Assembly (NCBI RefSeq): GCF_002161065.1
Contig: NZ_NFLV01000001.1
Span: 186,001-250,000 of the forward strand
From: Eubacterium sp. An11
GTDB lineage: Bacteria > Bacillota > Clostridia > Lachnospirales > Lachnospiraceae
Direction: 5' to 3'
Length of the DNA: 64,000 nucleotides
In this document: positions 36,746 to 46,443 of the stretch, in pieces
How positions within the stretch are numbered: the first letter of the stretch is position 1
Layout: every line of letters begins with the position of its first letter
Translations under genes and position numbers: made by a program
The notes under the pieces: generated by a model
Databases searched by the model: none
What the model was told of the DNA's origin: nothing
Seen by the model: only the letters and a program-made list of their open reading frames with translations

Positions 36746-37576
36746 ATGGATAAAATAACAATTAAAAATCTGGAAGTGTTCTGCAACCACGGTGTATATA
36801 AAGAAGAAAATGTACTGGGGCAGAAGTTTTTGGTGGATGCGGAGCTGTTCCTTTCCACCAGGAAGGCCGGACGTTCCGATGAGATGGCGGATTCCGTCAG
36901 CTATGGAGACGTGTGCCGGCTGATTTCCAAAGAAATGAAAAAACAGAATGATAATCTTCTGGAACGGGTGGCGGAGAGGCTGGCGGAACAGATTCTCCTG
37001 CAGTTTGCGCTCATAAAAACCGTCCGGATTGAGGTGAAGAAGCCGTGGGCGCCGGTGATGACCCATCTGGATTACGCTTCCGTATCCATAGAGCGGGGCT
37101 GGCACCGGGTCTACGTAGGAGCCGGTTCCAACATGGGAGACAGGCAGGCCTATCTGGATGAGGCAGGAAAGAAGCTGGAAAGCGACGGATGGATCAGACA
37201 TTTCCGGGCGGCGGAAGTCATAGAGACGGAACCTTACGGCTATCTGGATCAGGATAAATTTCTCAATACGGTCTTTGAATTTGACACTCTGTATGAGCCG
37301 CGGGAACTTCTGGGAAAACTGCAGCAGCTGGAGCAGGAAGCCCACCGTGTCCGGGAGTTCCGCTGGGGACCTCGGACGCTGGACCTGGATCTGCTGCTGT
37401 TTGACGACATGGTCACCGAGGAGGAGGATCTGGTCATCCCGCATCCGGAGATGACCAAGAGAATGTTTGTGCTGGAGCCTCTGTGTGAGCTGAACCCGTA
37501 CGCGGTACATCCGCTCTACAGGAAACGGTTCCGGGAATACAAAGAGACCATGGGCAGAGAGGAAGCGCCGGAGTAG
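36746..37576 (+). CDS. folB-folK: bifunctional dihydroneopterin aldolase / HPPK
   Basis: A 276-aa fusion of two folate enzymes. Residues 1-115 are dihydroneopterin aldolase (I-K-N-L-E-V-F-C-N-H-G-V, then V-S-Y-G-D-V and V-K-K-P-W-A-P); residues 120-270 are 6-hydroxymethyl-dihydropterin pyrophosphokinase (Y-V-G-A-G-S-N-M-G-D and R-W-G-P-R-T-L-D-L-D-L-L-L). Together they make the pterin substrate of FolP. The ATG at 36746 starts the aldolase domain; an open frame upstream adds an unrelated tail. folE (GTP cyclohydrolase) is not in the window. Confidence 0.93.
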   Translation: MDKITIKNLEVFCNHGVYKEENVLGQKFLVDAELFLSTRKAGRSDEMADSVSYGDVCRLISKEMKKQNDNLLERVAERLAEQILLQFALIKTVRIEVKKPWAPVMTHLDYASVSIERGWHRVYVGAGSNMGDRQAYLDEAGKKLESDGWIRHFRAAEVIETEPYGYLDQDKFLNTVFEFDTLYEPRELLGKLQQLEQEAHRVREFRWGPRTLDLDLLLFDDMVTEEEDLVIPHPEMTKRMFVLEPLCELNPYAVHPLYRKRFREYKETMGREEAPE

Positions 37577-37670
37577 AGCAGCGAGGAATGAGATTGACAG
37601 AATAAAACAGTGAACTCCAGTGAAAACAGCAGATATAAAAATATTTGAAATTTGATAGAGGAACTGGGAA

Positions 37671-38813
37671 ATGGATAAGATAAAGAAAGATATTAATCAG
37701 ATCAGAGAAGATATCAAAGAGGTCGATTATAAGATTGCGGAACTCTTTGAGAAGCGCATGAAATATACGGCGGAGCTGGCCGAGGCCAAAAAAGAGATCG
37801 GGGCTCCCATTTATGATAAAAACAGAGAAGATGAAAAACTGGCGGATATCACAAAGAACCGTTCCAATCCTTTTATTGTAAAAGGTCTGGAAGAGATTTT
37901 CATTCAGATGATGTCTATCAGCAGAAAATACCAGTATCATCTGGTGCATCAAAGAGACCGCTACATTGAAAACTATTTTACAGAGGTACCGGAGCTGGTG
38001 ATGTTTCCGGATACCAGAGTGGTGTACGCCGGAGTGCCGGGGTCATTCACCTGCATGGCCAGCGAGAAGTTTTTTGGAAGAGATATCGATCATTACGGAG
38101 TGGCGCAGTTTAAGGAAGTGGCGCTGGCTCTCAACAATGGAGATGCCGATTACGGTGTGCTTCCCATCGAGAATTCTTCTGCGGGAGATGTGGCAGGAGT
38201 CTACAACATTCTTCTGGAGAATGATGTCTGCATTGTGGGAGAAGTTTTTGTGAAAGTCGACCATTGCCTTTTAGGCTGTCCGGGTAGTAAAATAGAAGAG
38301 ATCAAGACGGTATATTCCCATCCGCAGGGATTGATGCAGTGCGCTCCGTATCTGGAAAAACTGGGCGCTGAGCAAAAAAGCGTTGAGAATACAGCCATAG
38401 CGGCGGAGATGGTGGCGAAGAGAAATAATCCGCAGGAGGCAGCCATTGCCAGCCGCCGGGCCGCTGAGCTTTACGGACTGGATATTCTGGCGGAGAGCAT
38501 TAACTTTGACGCGAGCAACGAGACCCGTTTCGTCATTCTCTCCAAAAAGCGCCAGTATACGAAGGATGCGTCCAAGATCAGCATTTCCTTTGCGGTTCTT
38601 CATGAGAGCGGAACTCTTTATAATATACTTTCACATTTTATCTATAATGATCTGAACTTAAGCCATATTGAATCGGTGCCGCTGCCGGATCGTCAGTGGG
38701 AGTACCGTTTTTATGTGGATATCAGCGGCAATCTTCATGATCCAGAAGTGCGCAACGCTCTGCAGGGAGTGCGGGCGGAAGCTGCCAATTTCAGGATCCT
38801 GGGAAATTATTGA
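37671..38813 (+). CDS. pheA: chorismate mutase / prephenate dehydratase (P-protein)
   Basis: A 380-aa bifunctional enzyme of phenylalanine synthesis. The AroQ chorismate mutase is at 1-90 (helical, with R-M-K-Y-T-A-E-L-A-E-A-K-K), the prephenate dehydratase at about 105-285 (Y-A-G-V-P-G-S-F and N-E-T-R-F-V-I-L), and the ACT domain at 300-380 (L-S-H-I-E-S-V-P), which usually gives feedback inhibition by Phe. The E-S-x-P motif is intact. It is 94 nt after folBK with a GAGGAAC site. Confidence 0.93.
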   Translation: MDKIKKDINQIREDIKEVDYKIAELFEKRMKYTAELAEAKKEIGAPIYDKNREDEKLADITKNRSNPFIVKGLEEIFIQMMSISRKYQYHLVHQRDRYIENYFTEVPELVMFPDTRVVYAGVPGSFTCMASEKFFGRDIDHYGVAQFKEVALALNNGDADYGVLPIENSSAGDVAGVYNILLENDVCIVGEVFVKVDHCLLGCPGSKIEEIKTVYSHPQGLMQCAPYLEKLGAEQKSVENTAIAAEMVAKRNNPQEAAIASRRAAELYGLDILAESINFDASNETRFVILSKKRQYTKDASKISISFAVLHESGTLYNILSHFIYNDLNLSHIESVPLPDRQWEYRFYVDISGNLHDPEVRNALQGVRAEAANFRILGNY

Positions 38814-38854
38814 TCATACGCGGAAGAATAATGAAATTTGGAGTAGGATAATAA

Positions 38855-41350
38855 ATGGATATAAAAAAGATTCGCAGTTTTATACCACAGAAGAAAGGTC
38901 CCATGGGGAAAAAAGAGAAAATCGTCCTCGGAGTGCGTCTTGTCGTTGTGGCGGCGCTGTTCTTTTTGATGTGGTATCTCTGCCATAATTTCATGGATTA
39001 TCAGAAAAACGCCACCAGTCAGGTCAACAAATACCGGGTGGATCAGGTATGTATGCTGTCTGACGGCAGCGTGGTCACACAGAATTTTGTGGCCAGGCAT
39101 ACCCATTTAAAGACGGTAAAACTGTATTTCAGCAATGATTATACCGGCGTGGCAACGGGAAAGCTGATTCTCAATATCATCGACAGTGAGACCGGGGAGA
39201 GTGTGTCCCGGGTATCAAAGAAGATCAGCAACCTGATGGATAATGATTATACGGAGTTCAACACCGATGTGCAGCTCCGGAAAGGAAATAAATATTCTAT
39301 ACAGATTTCCACTGTGGGAACCGAGTCCGGAAAGGAACCGATCGTGTACCAGTGGAGCACCAGAGAGACCGGTTTCCAGGGCAAACTGCAGGTCAACCGG
39401 GTGGAACAGCAGAAATATCTGGTGGCGCAGTTTTATTATCCGGTGACGATTTACCAGCAGTGGATGGGAATCTGTGCCCTTCTCGGTCTTGTGATCCTTC
39501 TGGTGCTGTTTCCGATTCCTGCGCCGGAAAGAGTGAAGGCAGTCCTCGGATATCTGTTGTTTTTTGCCGTCCCGCTTTTTACGTTCTGGTTTGTGGAGCG
39601 GTTTACCAACAATTCCATAACAAAGCTTAATCCGGCCGAGTTCTGGCTGAATGTGCTTGTCTATTATCTGTTTTTCGGAATTTTATATCTTATTTTTGTA
39701 TCAAGAAAGGCAGCGGTGACCATTGGAACGATATTCTTCTATGTGGTCGGTCTGGCTAATTACTACGTTTTGAATTTTAAAGGTTCTCCTATCGTGCCTT
39801 CGGATATCATGTCCGCTTCCACGGCGGCCGGAGTGGCGGGAAACTATACCTACAGTATTCAGCCGGTATTTGTGTGGAACGCTTTGCTGCTTCTGCTTTT
39901 TCTGGCGGTGCTCTGGCGGTGCCCGATGAGAAGAAAGACCGGGTGGAAAAAACGGGTCATCATGGGCTGCGTCATCGCTCTGGCCGTGGGAGTTCTTGGT
40001 TATTTTGTGGTGGAAGAGCGGACGCTCAGGAGCTACGGCATTAAAAACAATGTCTGGGATCAGAAGAAAGGCTACGCCAAAAATGGATTTTTCTTCGGCT
40101 TTGTGCTGAACATGAATTCTCTGGTGCAGGAAAAGCCTGACGATTATTCTGTGGAGGCAGCGGAAGACATCGCGGCCCGCTATGAAGAAGAGTTTGCCAA
40201 CGAGGAAGAAAAGAAGGATGGAAGGCTGGAAACCGAGGACGGCACAAAGCCTAATGTCATCGCCATCATGAACGAGGCCTTTTCCGATCTTTCCGTGGTG
40301 GGAGATTTTACCACCAATCAGGACTATATGCCGTTTATCCATAATCTGACAGAGGACACGATCAAGGGTTCGCTTTATATGTCCATCTTTGGTTCAGGAA
40401 CCTGCAATTCTGAGTTTGAGTTCCTCACGGGGAATACCATGGCTTTCCTGCAAAACGGCATTATCGCTTACACTCAGGTGGTAAAGGACAAGCTGCCGAA
40501 CCTCACGTATACTTTAAAACAGCAGGGATATAAGGGAAATGTGGCGCTGCATCCGTACCTGGCGTCCGGATGGAATCGTCCGGAAGTGTACGGTTACATG
40601 GGCTTTGAACATTTCTACAGCGAGAGCGATTTTACCAACCCTCTCATGTACCGGAAATATATTTCTGATCAGTCCGACGTGGAGAAAATCATAGAACTCT
40701 ATGAAGACCGGAAAAATACCTCAAAACCGTTCTACCTGTTTAATGTGACCATGCAGAATCACGGCGGTTTTGACAAGAGCTACAGTAATTTTACCAACGA
40801 TGTGCAGATAACCGATAATCATAAAAATGAACAGGCGGAGCAGTATCTTTCCCTGATCAAGAAGACCGACGAGGCTTTTGAGTATCTGGTGGATTATTTC
40901 TCCGGGGTGGATGAGCCGACCATCATTGTGATGTTCGGAGATCATCAGCCGGCGGTGACCAGCCGGTTCTATGACAGTATTCTGGGAAAATCTTCCGATG
41001 AACTCACATCGGAGGAGCTGATGAAGAAATACCAGACTCCGTTTATTATCTGGGCCAACTATGATATTGAGGAGACAACCATCGAGAAGATGAGCGCCAA
41101 TTATCTGAGCGCGTATGTCCTGCAGGAAGCGGGACTGAAGATGACTCCGTACCAGAAGTTTCTTATGAAGCTTTATAAGAAGCTTCCGGTGATCAGCGCC
41201 ATGGGCGCCTATGATGCCGACGGTTATTATTATGAATCTGTGAAAGAGACGCCATATGAAGATATGGTGCAGGAGTATCAGATTCTTCAATATAACAATC
41301 TTATTGATACTGATCACACAGTAAATTCTTTCTTTTATTTGAAAGAGTAA
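38855..41350 (+). CDS. LTA synthase-family membrane sulfatase-fold protein
   Basis: An 831-aa polytopic enzyme of the LtaS group, which transfers glycerol-phosphate to lipoteichoic acid or similar polymers. One membrane segment at about 27-48 is followed by an extracellular insert of about 150 residues not found in classical LtaS, then about six membrane segments (200-385). The extracellular sulfatase domain starts near residue 464 (P-N-V-I-A-I-M-N-E-A-F) and has the nucleophile region G-S-G-T-C-N-S-E-F-E-F-L-T-G (catalytic Thr near 515) and metal ligands F-G-D-H-Q-P near 694. The polymer made is not certain. ppx follows after 10 nt. Confidence 0.87.
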   Translation: MDIKKIRSFIPQKKGPMGKKEKIVLGVRLVVVAALFFLMWYLCHNFMDYQKNATSQVNKYRVDQVCMLSDGSVVTQNFVARHTHLKTVKLYFSNDYTGVATGKLILNIIDSETGESVSRVSKKISNLMDNDYTEFNTDVQLRKGNKYSIQISTVGTESGKEPIVYQWSTRETGFQGKLQVNRVEQQKYLVAQFYYPVTIYQQWMGICALLGLVILLVLFPIPAPERVKAVLGYLLFFAVPLFTFWFVERFTNNSITKLNPAEFWLNVLVYYLFFGILYLIFVSRKAAVTIGTIFFYVVGLANYYVLNFKGSPIVPSDIMSASTAAGVAGNYTYSIQPVFVWNALLLLLFLAVLWRCPMRRKTGWKKRVIMGCVIALAVGVLGYFVVEERTLRSYGIKNNVWDQKKGYAKNGFFFGFVLNMNSLVQEKPDDYSVEAAEDIAARYEEEFANEEEKKDGRLETEDGTKPNVIAIMNEAFSDLSVVGDFTTNQDYMPFIHNLTEDTIKGSLYMSIFGSGTCNSEFEFLTGNTMAFLQNGIIAYTQVVKDKLPNLTYTLKQQGYKGNVALHPYLASGWNRPEVYGYMGFEHFYSESDFTNPLMYRKYISDQSDVEKIIELYEDRKNTSKPFYLFNVTMQNHGGFDKSYSNFTNDVQITDNHKNEQAEQYLSLIKKTDEAFEYLVDYFSGVDEPTIIVMFGDHQPAVTSRFYDSILGKSSDELTSEELMKKYQTPFIIWANYDIEETTIEKMSANYLSAYVLQEAGLKMTPYQKFLMKLYKKLPVISAMGAYDADGYYYESVKETPYEDMVQEYQILQYNNLIDTDHTVNSFFYLKE

Positions 41351-41360
41351 GGAGGAGCAA

Positions 41361-42896
41361 ATGAGATATTCCAGTTATGCAGCTATAGTGATTGGCTCGA
41401 AAAATCTCCTGATGAAGATTTATGAGATTTCTCAGGCCAATGGCATCCGGGAAATCGATAGGGTATGTCATGAGTATGAGCTGGGAAAAGAAGCTTACGG
41501 AACCGGACGGATTTCCTTTCCGCAGATTGAGGAGATCAGCGATGTTCTGAATCGTTTTCTTCAGAAAATGAAAGAGTACGATGTGAAGGAATACCAGTGC
41601 TATGCCACCAGCGCCATCCGTAACGCTAAAAATCAGCTTTCCGTCCTGAACCAGATTAAGATCCGGACGGGCATTGACGTACAGATGCTGTCAAATTCTG
41701 AGCTGCGGTTCTTAATGTACAAAGGAATTCAGGTGTCTGAAATTGACTTTGACCGCATTATTGAAAAAAACACAGCGATTCTGGATATTGGATCCGGAAG
41801 CGTGCAGGTATCTCTGTTTGACAAACAGGCATTGTATTTGACGCAGAATATGGCGATCGGAACCGTAAAGATTCTGGAAATTCTGGAATCTGTGGAACAT
41901 AACGCCCTTGATTACATTTCTGTCATGGAGGAATATATCCAGTATGAGATCGATATGTTCCGCAATACTTATCTGAAGGATAAGGCCATTAAAAATGTGG
42001 TGGCCATCGGTGATGAGATCAAAAATCTTAAGAAAATCGTACCGGAACTGAATCCTTCCCTTACATTAAATTACGAAGAAATCTGTTATATTTTTAAAAA
42101 GATCAAGAAAGCGTCCTATCAGGATCTGGCGGTGAAGTACGGCATGTCCATCGAGGATGCCAGGATGACGCTGCCATCCGTCATCATTTATAAGAAGTTT
42201 CTGGAGCTGTCCAAGGCGGATACGGTTTATATCTGCGATACGGATCTCTGCGACGGAAGCGTGGTGGATTACGCGTTAAAAACGAATAAGATCAAAATTA
42301 AACATGACTATTATAAAGATATTATCGCTTCAGTAAAATATATCGGAAAACGTTACCGCTCCAACAAAGTGCATGCGGAGTACGTGTCCGAGCTGGCCTG
42401 CGAGATTTTTGACAGGACGGTGAAATACCACGGACTGTCCAAACGGGATCGTCTGATTCTGGAAATCTCCGCGATTCTTCACGATATCGGCAAGTACGTC
42501 AACATGAATCAGCCGGGGCAGAATGGGTACCAGCTGATCATTTCCACAGAAATCATGGGTATTTCTCACCGGGAGAGACAGGAAGTGGCCAATGTGGTCC
42601 GGTACAATACGGAGTTTTTGCCGGAGACGGATCAGCTGGAAAGCGTTTTCCTGCGGGAAGAATATCTCCGGATCGCGAAACTGTCCGCTATCCTGCGTCT
42701 GGCCAATGCCCTTGACCGGGGCCATGGGCAGAAGTACCGGGAGCGCAGCATCGTAAGAAAAGGAAAAGAACTGATCATTACCGTGGAATCGGATCAGGAT
42801 ATCACATTGGAAATCAGTCTTTTTGAGAAAAAGGCCAAATATTTCAACGAGATCCTGGGTGTGAAACCGGTACTTAGGCAGAAAAGAGTATTTTAG
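41361..42896 (+). CDS. ppx: Ppx/GppA exopolyphosphatase with C-terminal HD domain
   Basis: A 511-aa member of the ASKHA phosphatase family acting on polyphosphate or pppGpp. The N-terminal part has A-T-S-A-I-R-N-A-K and D-I-G-S-G-S-V-Q phosphate loops. The C-terminal 200 residues hold an HD domain with I-L-H-D-I-G-K-Y-V, so a second hydrolase-like site is present. An AGGAGG site precedes the ATG. ppk1 begins 14 nt downstream, so degradation and synthesis of polyphosphate are encoded together. Confidence 0.92.
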   Translation: MRYSSYAAIVIGSKNLLMKIYEISQANGIREIDRVCHEYELGKEAYGTGRISFPQIEEISDVLNRFLQKMKEYDVKEYQCYATSAIRNAKNQLSVLNQIKIRTGIDVQMLSNSELRFLMYKGIQVSEIDFDRIIEKNTAILDIGSGSVQVSLFDKQALYLTQNMAIGTVKILEILESVEHNALDYISVMEEYIQYEIDMFRNTYLKDKAIKNVVAIGDEIKNLKKIVPELNPSLTLNYEEICYIFKKIKKASYQDLAVKYGMSIEDARMTLPSVIIYKKFLELSKADTVYICDTDLCDGSVVDYALKTNKIKIKHDYYKDIIASVKYIGKRYRSNKVHAEYVSELACEIFDRTVKYHGLSKRDRLILEISAILHDIGKYVNMNQPGQNGYQLIISTEIMGISHRERQEVANVVRYNTEFLPETDQLESVFLREEYLRIAKLSAILRLANALDRGHGQKYRERSIVRKGKELIITVESDQDITLEISLFEKKAKYFNEILGVKPVLRQKRVF

Positions 42897-42910
42897 AGAA
42901 AGGGACAGTC

Positions 42911-45046
42911 ATGGCAGAAAAAGTTATATTTGATCAACCAAGTAATTTCAGCAACCGGGAATTAAGCTGGATGGAGTTCAATAAACGAATTCTCGGGGAA
43001 GCGAAGGATAAACAAAACCCTCTTTTTGAGCGGATGAAGTTTTTAAGCATCACCGCCTCCAATCTGGATGAATTTTTTATGGTGAGAATCGCATCCTTAA
43101 AAGATATGGTGAATGCGGAATATGACAAAAAGGATATCGCGGGAATGACGGCTCAGGAGCAGCTGGATGCTCTTTGCAAGGTGACCCATGAATTTATGGA
43201 GAAGCAGTATTCTGTGTACAGCCGTTCCATGCTGCCAAAACTCAGAGAGGCCGGCCTGTGGATCGTAAATTATGACGAGCTGACGGAGGATGAGGTGGAA
43301 TATCTGGATCAATATTTCCACAAGAATGTCTATCCAGTGCTGACACCGATGGCCATCGATTCTTCCAGACCGTTTCCGCTGATTCAGAATAAGACATTAA
43401 ATATCGCGGCCCTCATTGAGAACAAGGGCAAGAAAGCCAAGAAAGAATATGATGTGGCCACTGTGCAGGTGCCGTCTGTTCTTCCGAGGATCATCACTCT
43501 TCCGAAAAATGGAGAAGGGACGACGAGGATTGTTCTTCTGGAGACGCTCATTGAACATTTCCTGCCGGATTTATTCTTGAACCATGAGATCATCTGTTCA
43601 AGCTCTTACCGTATCATGCGCAACGCGGATCTGGATATCGAGGAAGATGAGGCGGAAGATCTGCTCAAGGAGATTGAAAAACAGTTAAAGAAAAGACAGT
43701 GGGGCGAGGTCATCAAGTTTGAGTACGAAGAGCGGATGGACAAACGTCTGGTGAAATACCTGAAAAAACAGTTCAAAGTACATTCGGATGATATGTATCC
43801 GGTAAACGGACCGCTGGATCTGACCTTCCTCATGAAGTGTTATGGTCTGGACGGATTCCGGGAATATAAAGTAAAACCGTATGTTCCGCAGATCACACCG
43901 GAACTGCGGGCGGACAGAAATATTTTTGAGCAGATCCGGAAGGGAGACGTGCTGCTCCATCATCCATATGAAAGCTTTGATCCGGTGGTGGCCTTTATCC
44001 GTCAGGCAGCGGAAGATGAGGATGTGCTGGCTATCAAGCAGACCTTATACCGTGTCAGCGGACATTCTCCGATTGTCTCTGCGCTGGCTCTTGCAGCGGA
44101 GAACGGAAAGCAGGTTACGGTGCTGGTGGAGCTGAAAGCCAGATTTGATGAGGAGAATAATATCAACTGGGCGAAGAAGCTGGAGAAAGCCGGATGTCAT
44201 GTGATCTATGGTCTGGTGGGACTGAAGACCCACTGTAAGATTGCTCTGGTGGTCCGCAGAGAATCCGACGGTATCCGCCGGTATGTCCATCTGGGAACCG
44301 GTAACTATAATGATTCCACAGCGAAACAGTATACGGATATCGGTATGTTTACCTGCCGGGATGCTTACGGCGAGGACGCCACAGCGGTCTTTAACATGCT
44401 GAGCGGTTATTCTGAGCCGGCCAGATGGAACAGACTTCTGGTGGCGCCAATCTGGATGAAGAAACGATTCCTCCAGCTGATCAAAAGAGAGACGGAGAAT
44501 GCAAAAGCAGGAAAAGAAGCGCACATCATCGCCAAATGCAATTCTCTTTGTGATAAGAAGATCATTCTGGCTCTCTACGAGGCGTCTGCGGCGGGCGTAC
44601 AGATCGATCTGATCGTGCGGGGAATCTGCTGCCTGGTAGTGGGGATCCCGGGTGTCAGCGAAAATATCCGTGTCCGGTCCATCGTCGGCAATTTCCTGGA
44701 ACACGCAAGAATCTTCTCCTTCTATAACGATGGACATGAGGAAATTTATCTGGGAAGCGCGGACTGGATGCCTAGAAACCTGGATCGCCGTGTGGAGATC
44801 GTTTTCCCGGTGGAAGATGAGAAGCTGAAAAAGAAAGCAAGACATATCCTGGATCTGCAGCTGGCCGATACCATGAAGGCCCACTGTCTGCAGCCGGATA
44901 ACAGCTATCAGAAAGTGGACAAAAGAGGAAAGGTCCTTCTGGAAGCACAGAAAGAGTTCTGCAAAGAGGCGATGGAGAGAAATCAGGTGCAGCCGACAGT
45001 GCCAAAGAGACATTTTGAGCCTGGAATGGCACCGGAACATGAATAG
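42911..45046 (+). CDS. ppk1: polyphosphate kinase 1
   Basis: A 711-aa enzyme that makes polyphosphate from ATP reversibly. It has the N-domain start R-E-L-S-W-M-E-F-N, H-P-Y-E-S-F in the active region, and the autophosphorylated His at about residue 459 in Y-V-H-L-G-T-G-N-Y-N. The last domain carries L-G-S-A-D-W-M-P-R-N-L-D-R-R-V. All expected parts are intact. It is transcribed with ppx and the LtaS-like gene. Confidence 0.96.
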   Translation: MAEKVIFDQPSNFSNRELSWMEFNKRILGEAKDKQNPLFERMKFLSITASNLDEFFMVRIASLKDMVNAEYDKKDIAGMTAQEQLDALCKVTHEFMEKQYSVYSRSMLPKLREAGLWIVNYDELTEDEVEYLDQYFHKNVYPVLTPMAIDSSRPFPLIQNKTLNIAALIENKGKKAKKEYDVATVQVPSVLPRIITLPKNGEGTTRIVLLETLIEHFLPDLFLNHEIICSSSYRIMRNADLDIEEDEAEDLLKEIEKQLKKRQWGEVIKFEYEERMDKRLVKYLKKQFKVHSDDMYPVNGPLDLTFLMKCYGLDGFREYKVKPYVPQITPELRADRNIFEQIRKGDVLLHHPYESFDPVVAFIRQAAEDEDVLAIKQTLYRVSGHSPIVSALALAAENGKQVTVLVELKARFDEENNINWAKKLEKAGCHVIYGLVGLKTHCKIALVVRRESDGIRRYVHLGTGNYNDSTAKQYTDIGMFTCRDAYGEDATAVFNMLSGYSEPARWNRLLVAPIWMKKRFLQLIKRETENAKAGKEAHIIAKCNSLCDKKIILALYEASAAGVQIDLIVRGICCLVVGIPGVSENIRVRSIVGNFLEHARIFSFYNDGHEEIYLGSADWMPRNLDRRVEIVFPVEDEKLKKKARHILDLQLADTMKAHCLQPDNSYQKVDKRGKVLLEAQKEFCKEAMERNQVQPTVPKRHFEPGMAPEHE

Positions 45047-45066
45047 ATACGGGGGCATGGAGATCC

Positions 45067-46332
45067 ATGAAAAGATATAGAAGGGGCCGGACAGTCATCT
45101 GCTGTCTTCTCGTTCTTCTGCTGACCATTCTTTCCGGCTGCGGAAGAACGCCCCTTGGCGGGGATGATCCGGCGGAAAGCAGTACATCCATTGTGGAAGC
45201 GGACCCGGAGAGTCTTGATGATATCACCATGGAGGGTCTGGTGTCGGAAGTGCTCGATCAGATGACTCTGGAACAAAAGATTGGTCAATTGTTCATCGTC
45301 AGCACGGACTCTCTGGATTTCAACGCGGAGACAAAGATGACGGATCAGATGAAAGAGAATATTGAAAAATACCAGCCGGGCGGCGTGATTTTCTTCTCGT
45401 TCAATCTGACCACCAAGCACAATGTGAACAACAACAGAAAAAAATTAAAACGGTTTATCCGGAAAATGCAGAAATATTCCGAGGTCTCGATGTTCATTTC
45501 CGTGGACGAGGAGGGCGGAACGGTGGCAAGAATCGCCAACTCGGACGCCATGGGGACCACAAAGTTTCCGGCAATGTCGGAGATCGGAGCCACGGGAGAC
45601 TCCCGTCAGGCCTACAATGTGGGAGCCACCATCGGAAGAGAGATCGCGGAGCTTGGTTTCAATCTTGATTTTGCCCCGGTGGCGGATATCTCCACCAATG
45701 CGGACAATACGGAGATCGGTTCCAGGAGTTTTGGAGGCGACGCGGACCTGGTTTCCGACATGGTAAGTCAGGAAGTACGGGGACTGCAGGACAACGGCGT
45801 CAGCGCCACGCTGAAACATTTTCCGGGACAGGGAGATTCCGGCGATGACACCCACAAAGGTTTTGTGAACCTGGATGTGACCATTGACCGGCTGCGGGAC
45901 GTGGAATTCGGCCCGTTTAAAGCCGGGATTGCCGCCGGGACGGATATGGTCATGATGTCCCATGTGGCGGTACGAAATATCACCCAGAACGAGGTGCCGG
46001 CGTCCCTCTCTTCCCTGATGGTCACCGATATTCTCCGGGAGGAACTGCAGTTTGACAACGTTATCATCACCGATGCCATGAACATGAAGATCATTACGAA
46101 GTTTTATGACGCCGGGGAGGCGGCGGTCATGGCCATTGAGGCGGGGAATGATATGATTCTGATGCCGGATGATTTTGTGAGCGCCTATGAGGCAGTGTAC
46201 GAGGCTGTTCAGGACGGAACGCTCACGGAGCGGCAGATCAATCAGGCGGTATCCCGGATCCTCACGGTGAAGATCCGGCGGGGAATCCTTCCGCTGACGT
46301 CTCCTCTGCTGGCGGATATTGTGCAGCAGTAG
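45067..46332 (+). CDS. glycoside hydrolase family 3 lipoprotein (NagZ-like)
   Basis: A 421-aa exported enzyme with signal sequence and lipobox L-S-G-C (Cys25). The GH3 N-terminal barrel contains K-H-F-P-G-Q-G-D-S-G-D-D-T-H, the NagZ loop bearing the catalytic Asp-His pair (the usual second His is Gln here), and V-I-T-D-A-M-N-M nucleophile region. It probably releases N-acetylhexosamine from cell-wall fragments. The second GH3 domain is missing, as in NagZ. It lies 20 nt after ppk1. Confidence 0.88.
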   Translation: MKRYRRGRTVICCLLVLLLTILSGCGRTPLGGDDPAESSTSIVEADPESLDDITMEGLVSEVLDQMTLEQKIGQLFIVSTDSLDFNAETKMTDQMKENIEKYQPGGVIFFSFNLTTKHNVNNNRKKLKRFIRKMQKYSEVSMFISVDEEGGTVARIANSDAMGTTKFPAMSEIGATGDSRQAYNVGATIGREIAELGFNLDFAPVADISTNADNTEIGSRSFGGDADLVSDMVSQEVRGLQDNGVSATLKHFPGQGDSGDDTHKGFVNLDVTIDRLRDVEFGPFKAGIAAGTDMVMMSHVAVRNITQNEVPASLSSLMVTDILREELQFDNVIITDAMNMKIITKFYDAGEAAVMAIEAGNDMILMPDDFVSAYEAVYEAVQDGTLTERQINQAVSRILTVKIRRGILPLTSPLLADIVQQ

Positions 46333-46342
46333 AAAAGAGTTC

Positions 46343-46371
46343 TTGTGTGGAAGGGCATTTTGTGTTAGTAT
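46343..46371 (+). promoter_or_regulatory. candidate promoter for purF
   Basis: TTGTGT (46343-46348), 17-nt spacer and TAGTAT (46366-46371). The 73-nt leader then leads to an AGGAGG site before purF. No purine riboswitch consensus is present. Confidence 0.55.
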
Positions 46372-46443
46372 ACAAGACGCCAAAATATTTGAAAGCTATG
46401 TAAATACTTTGTAAATGGATGATGCAGTATTAGGAGGATAAGA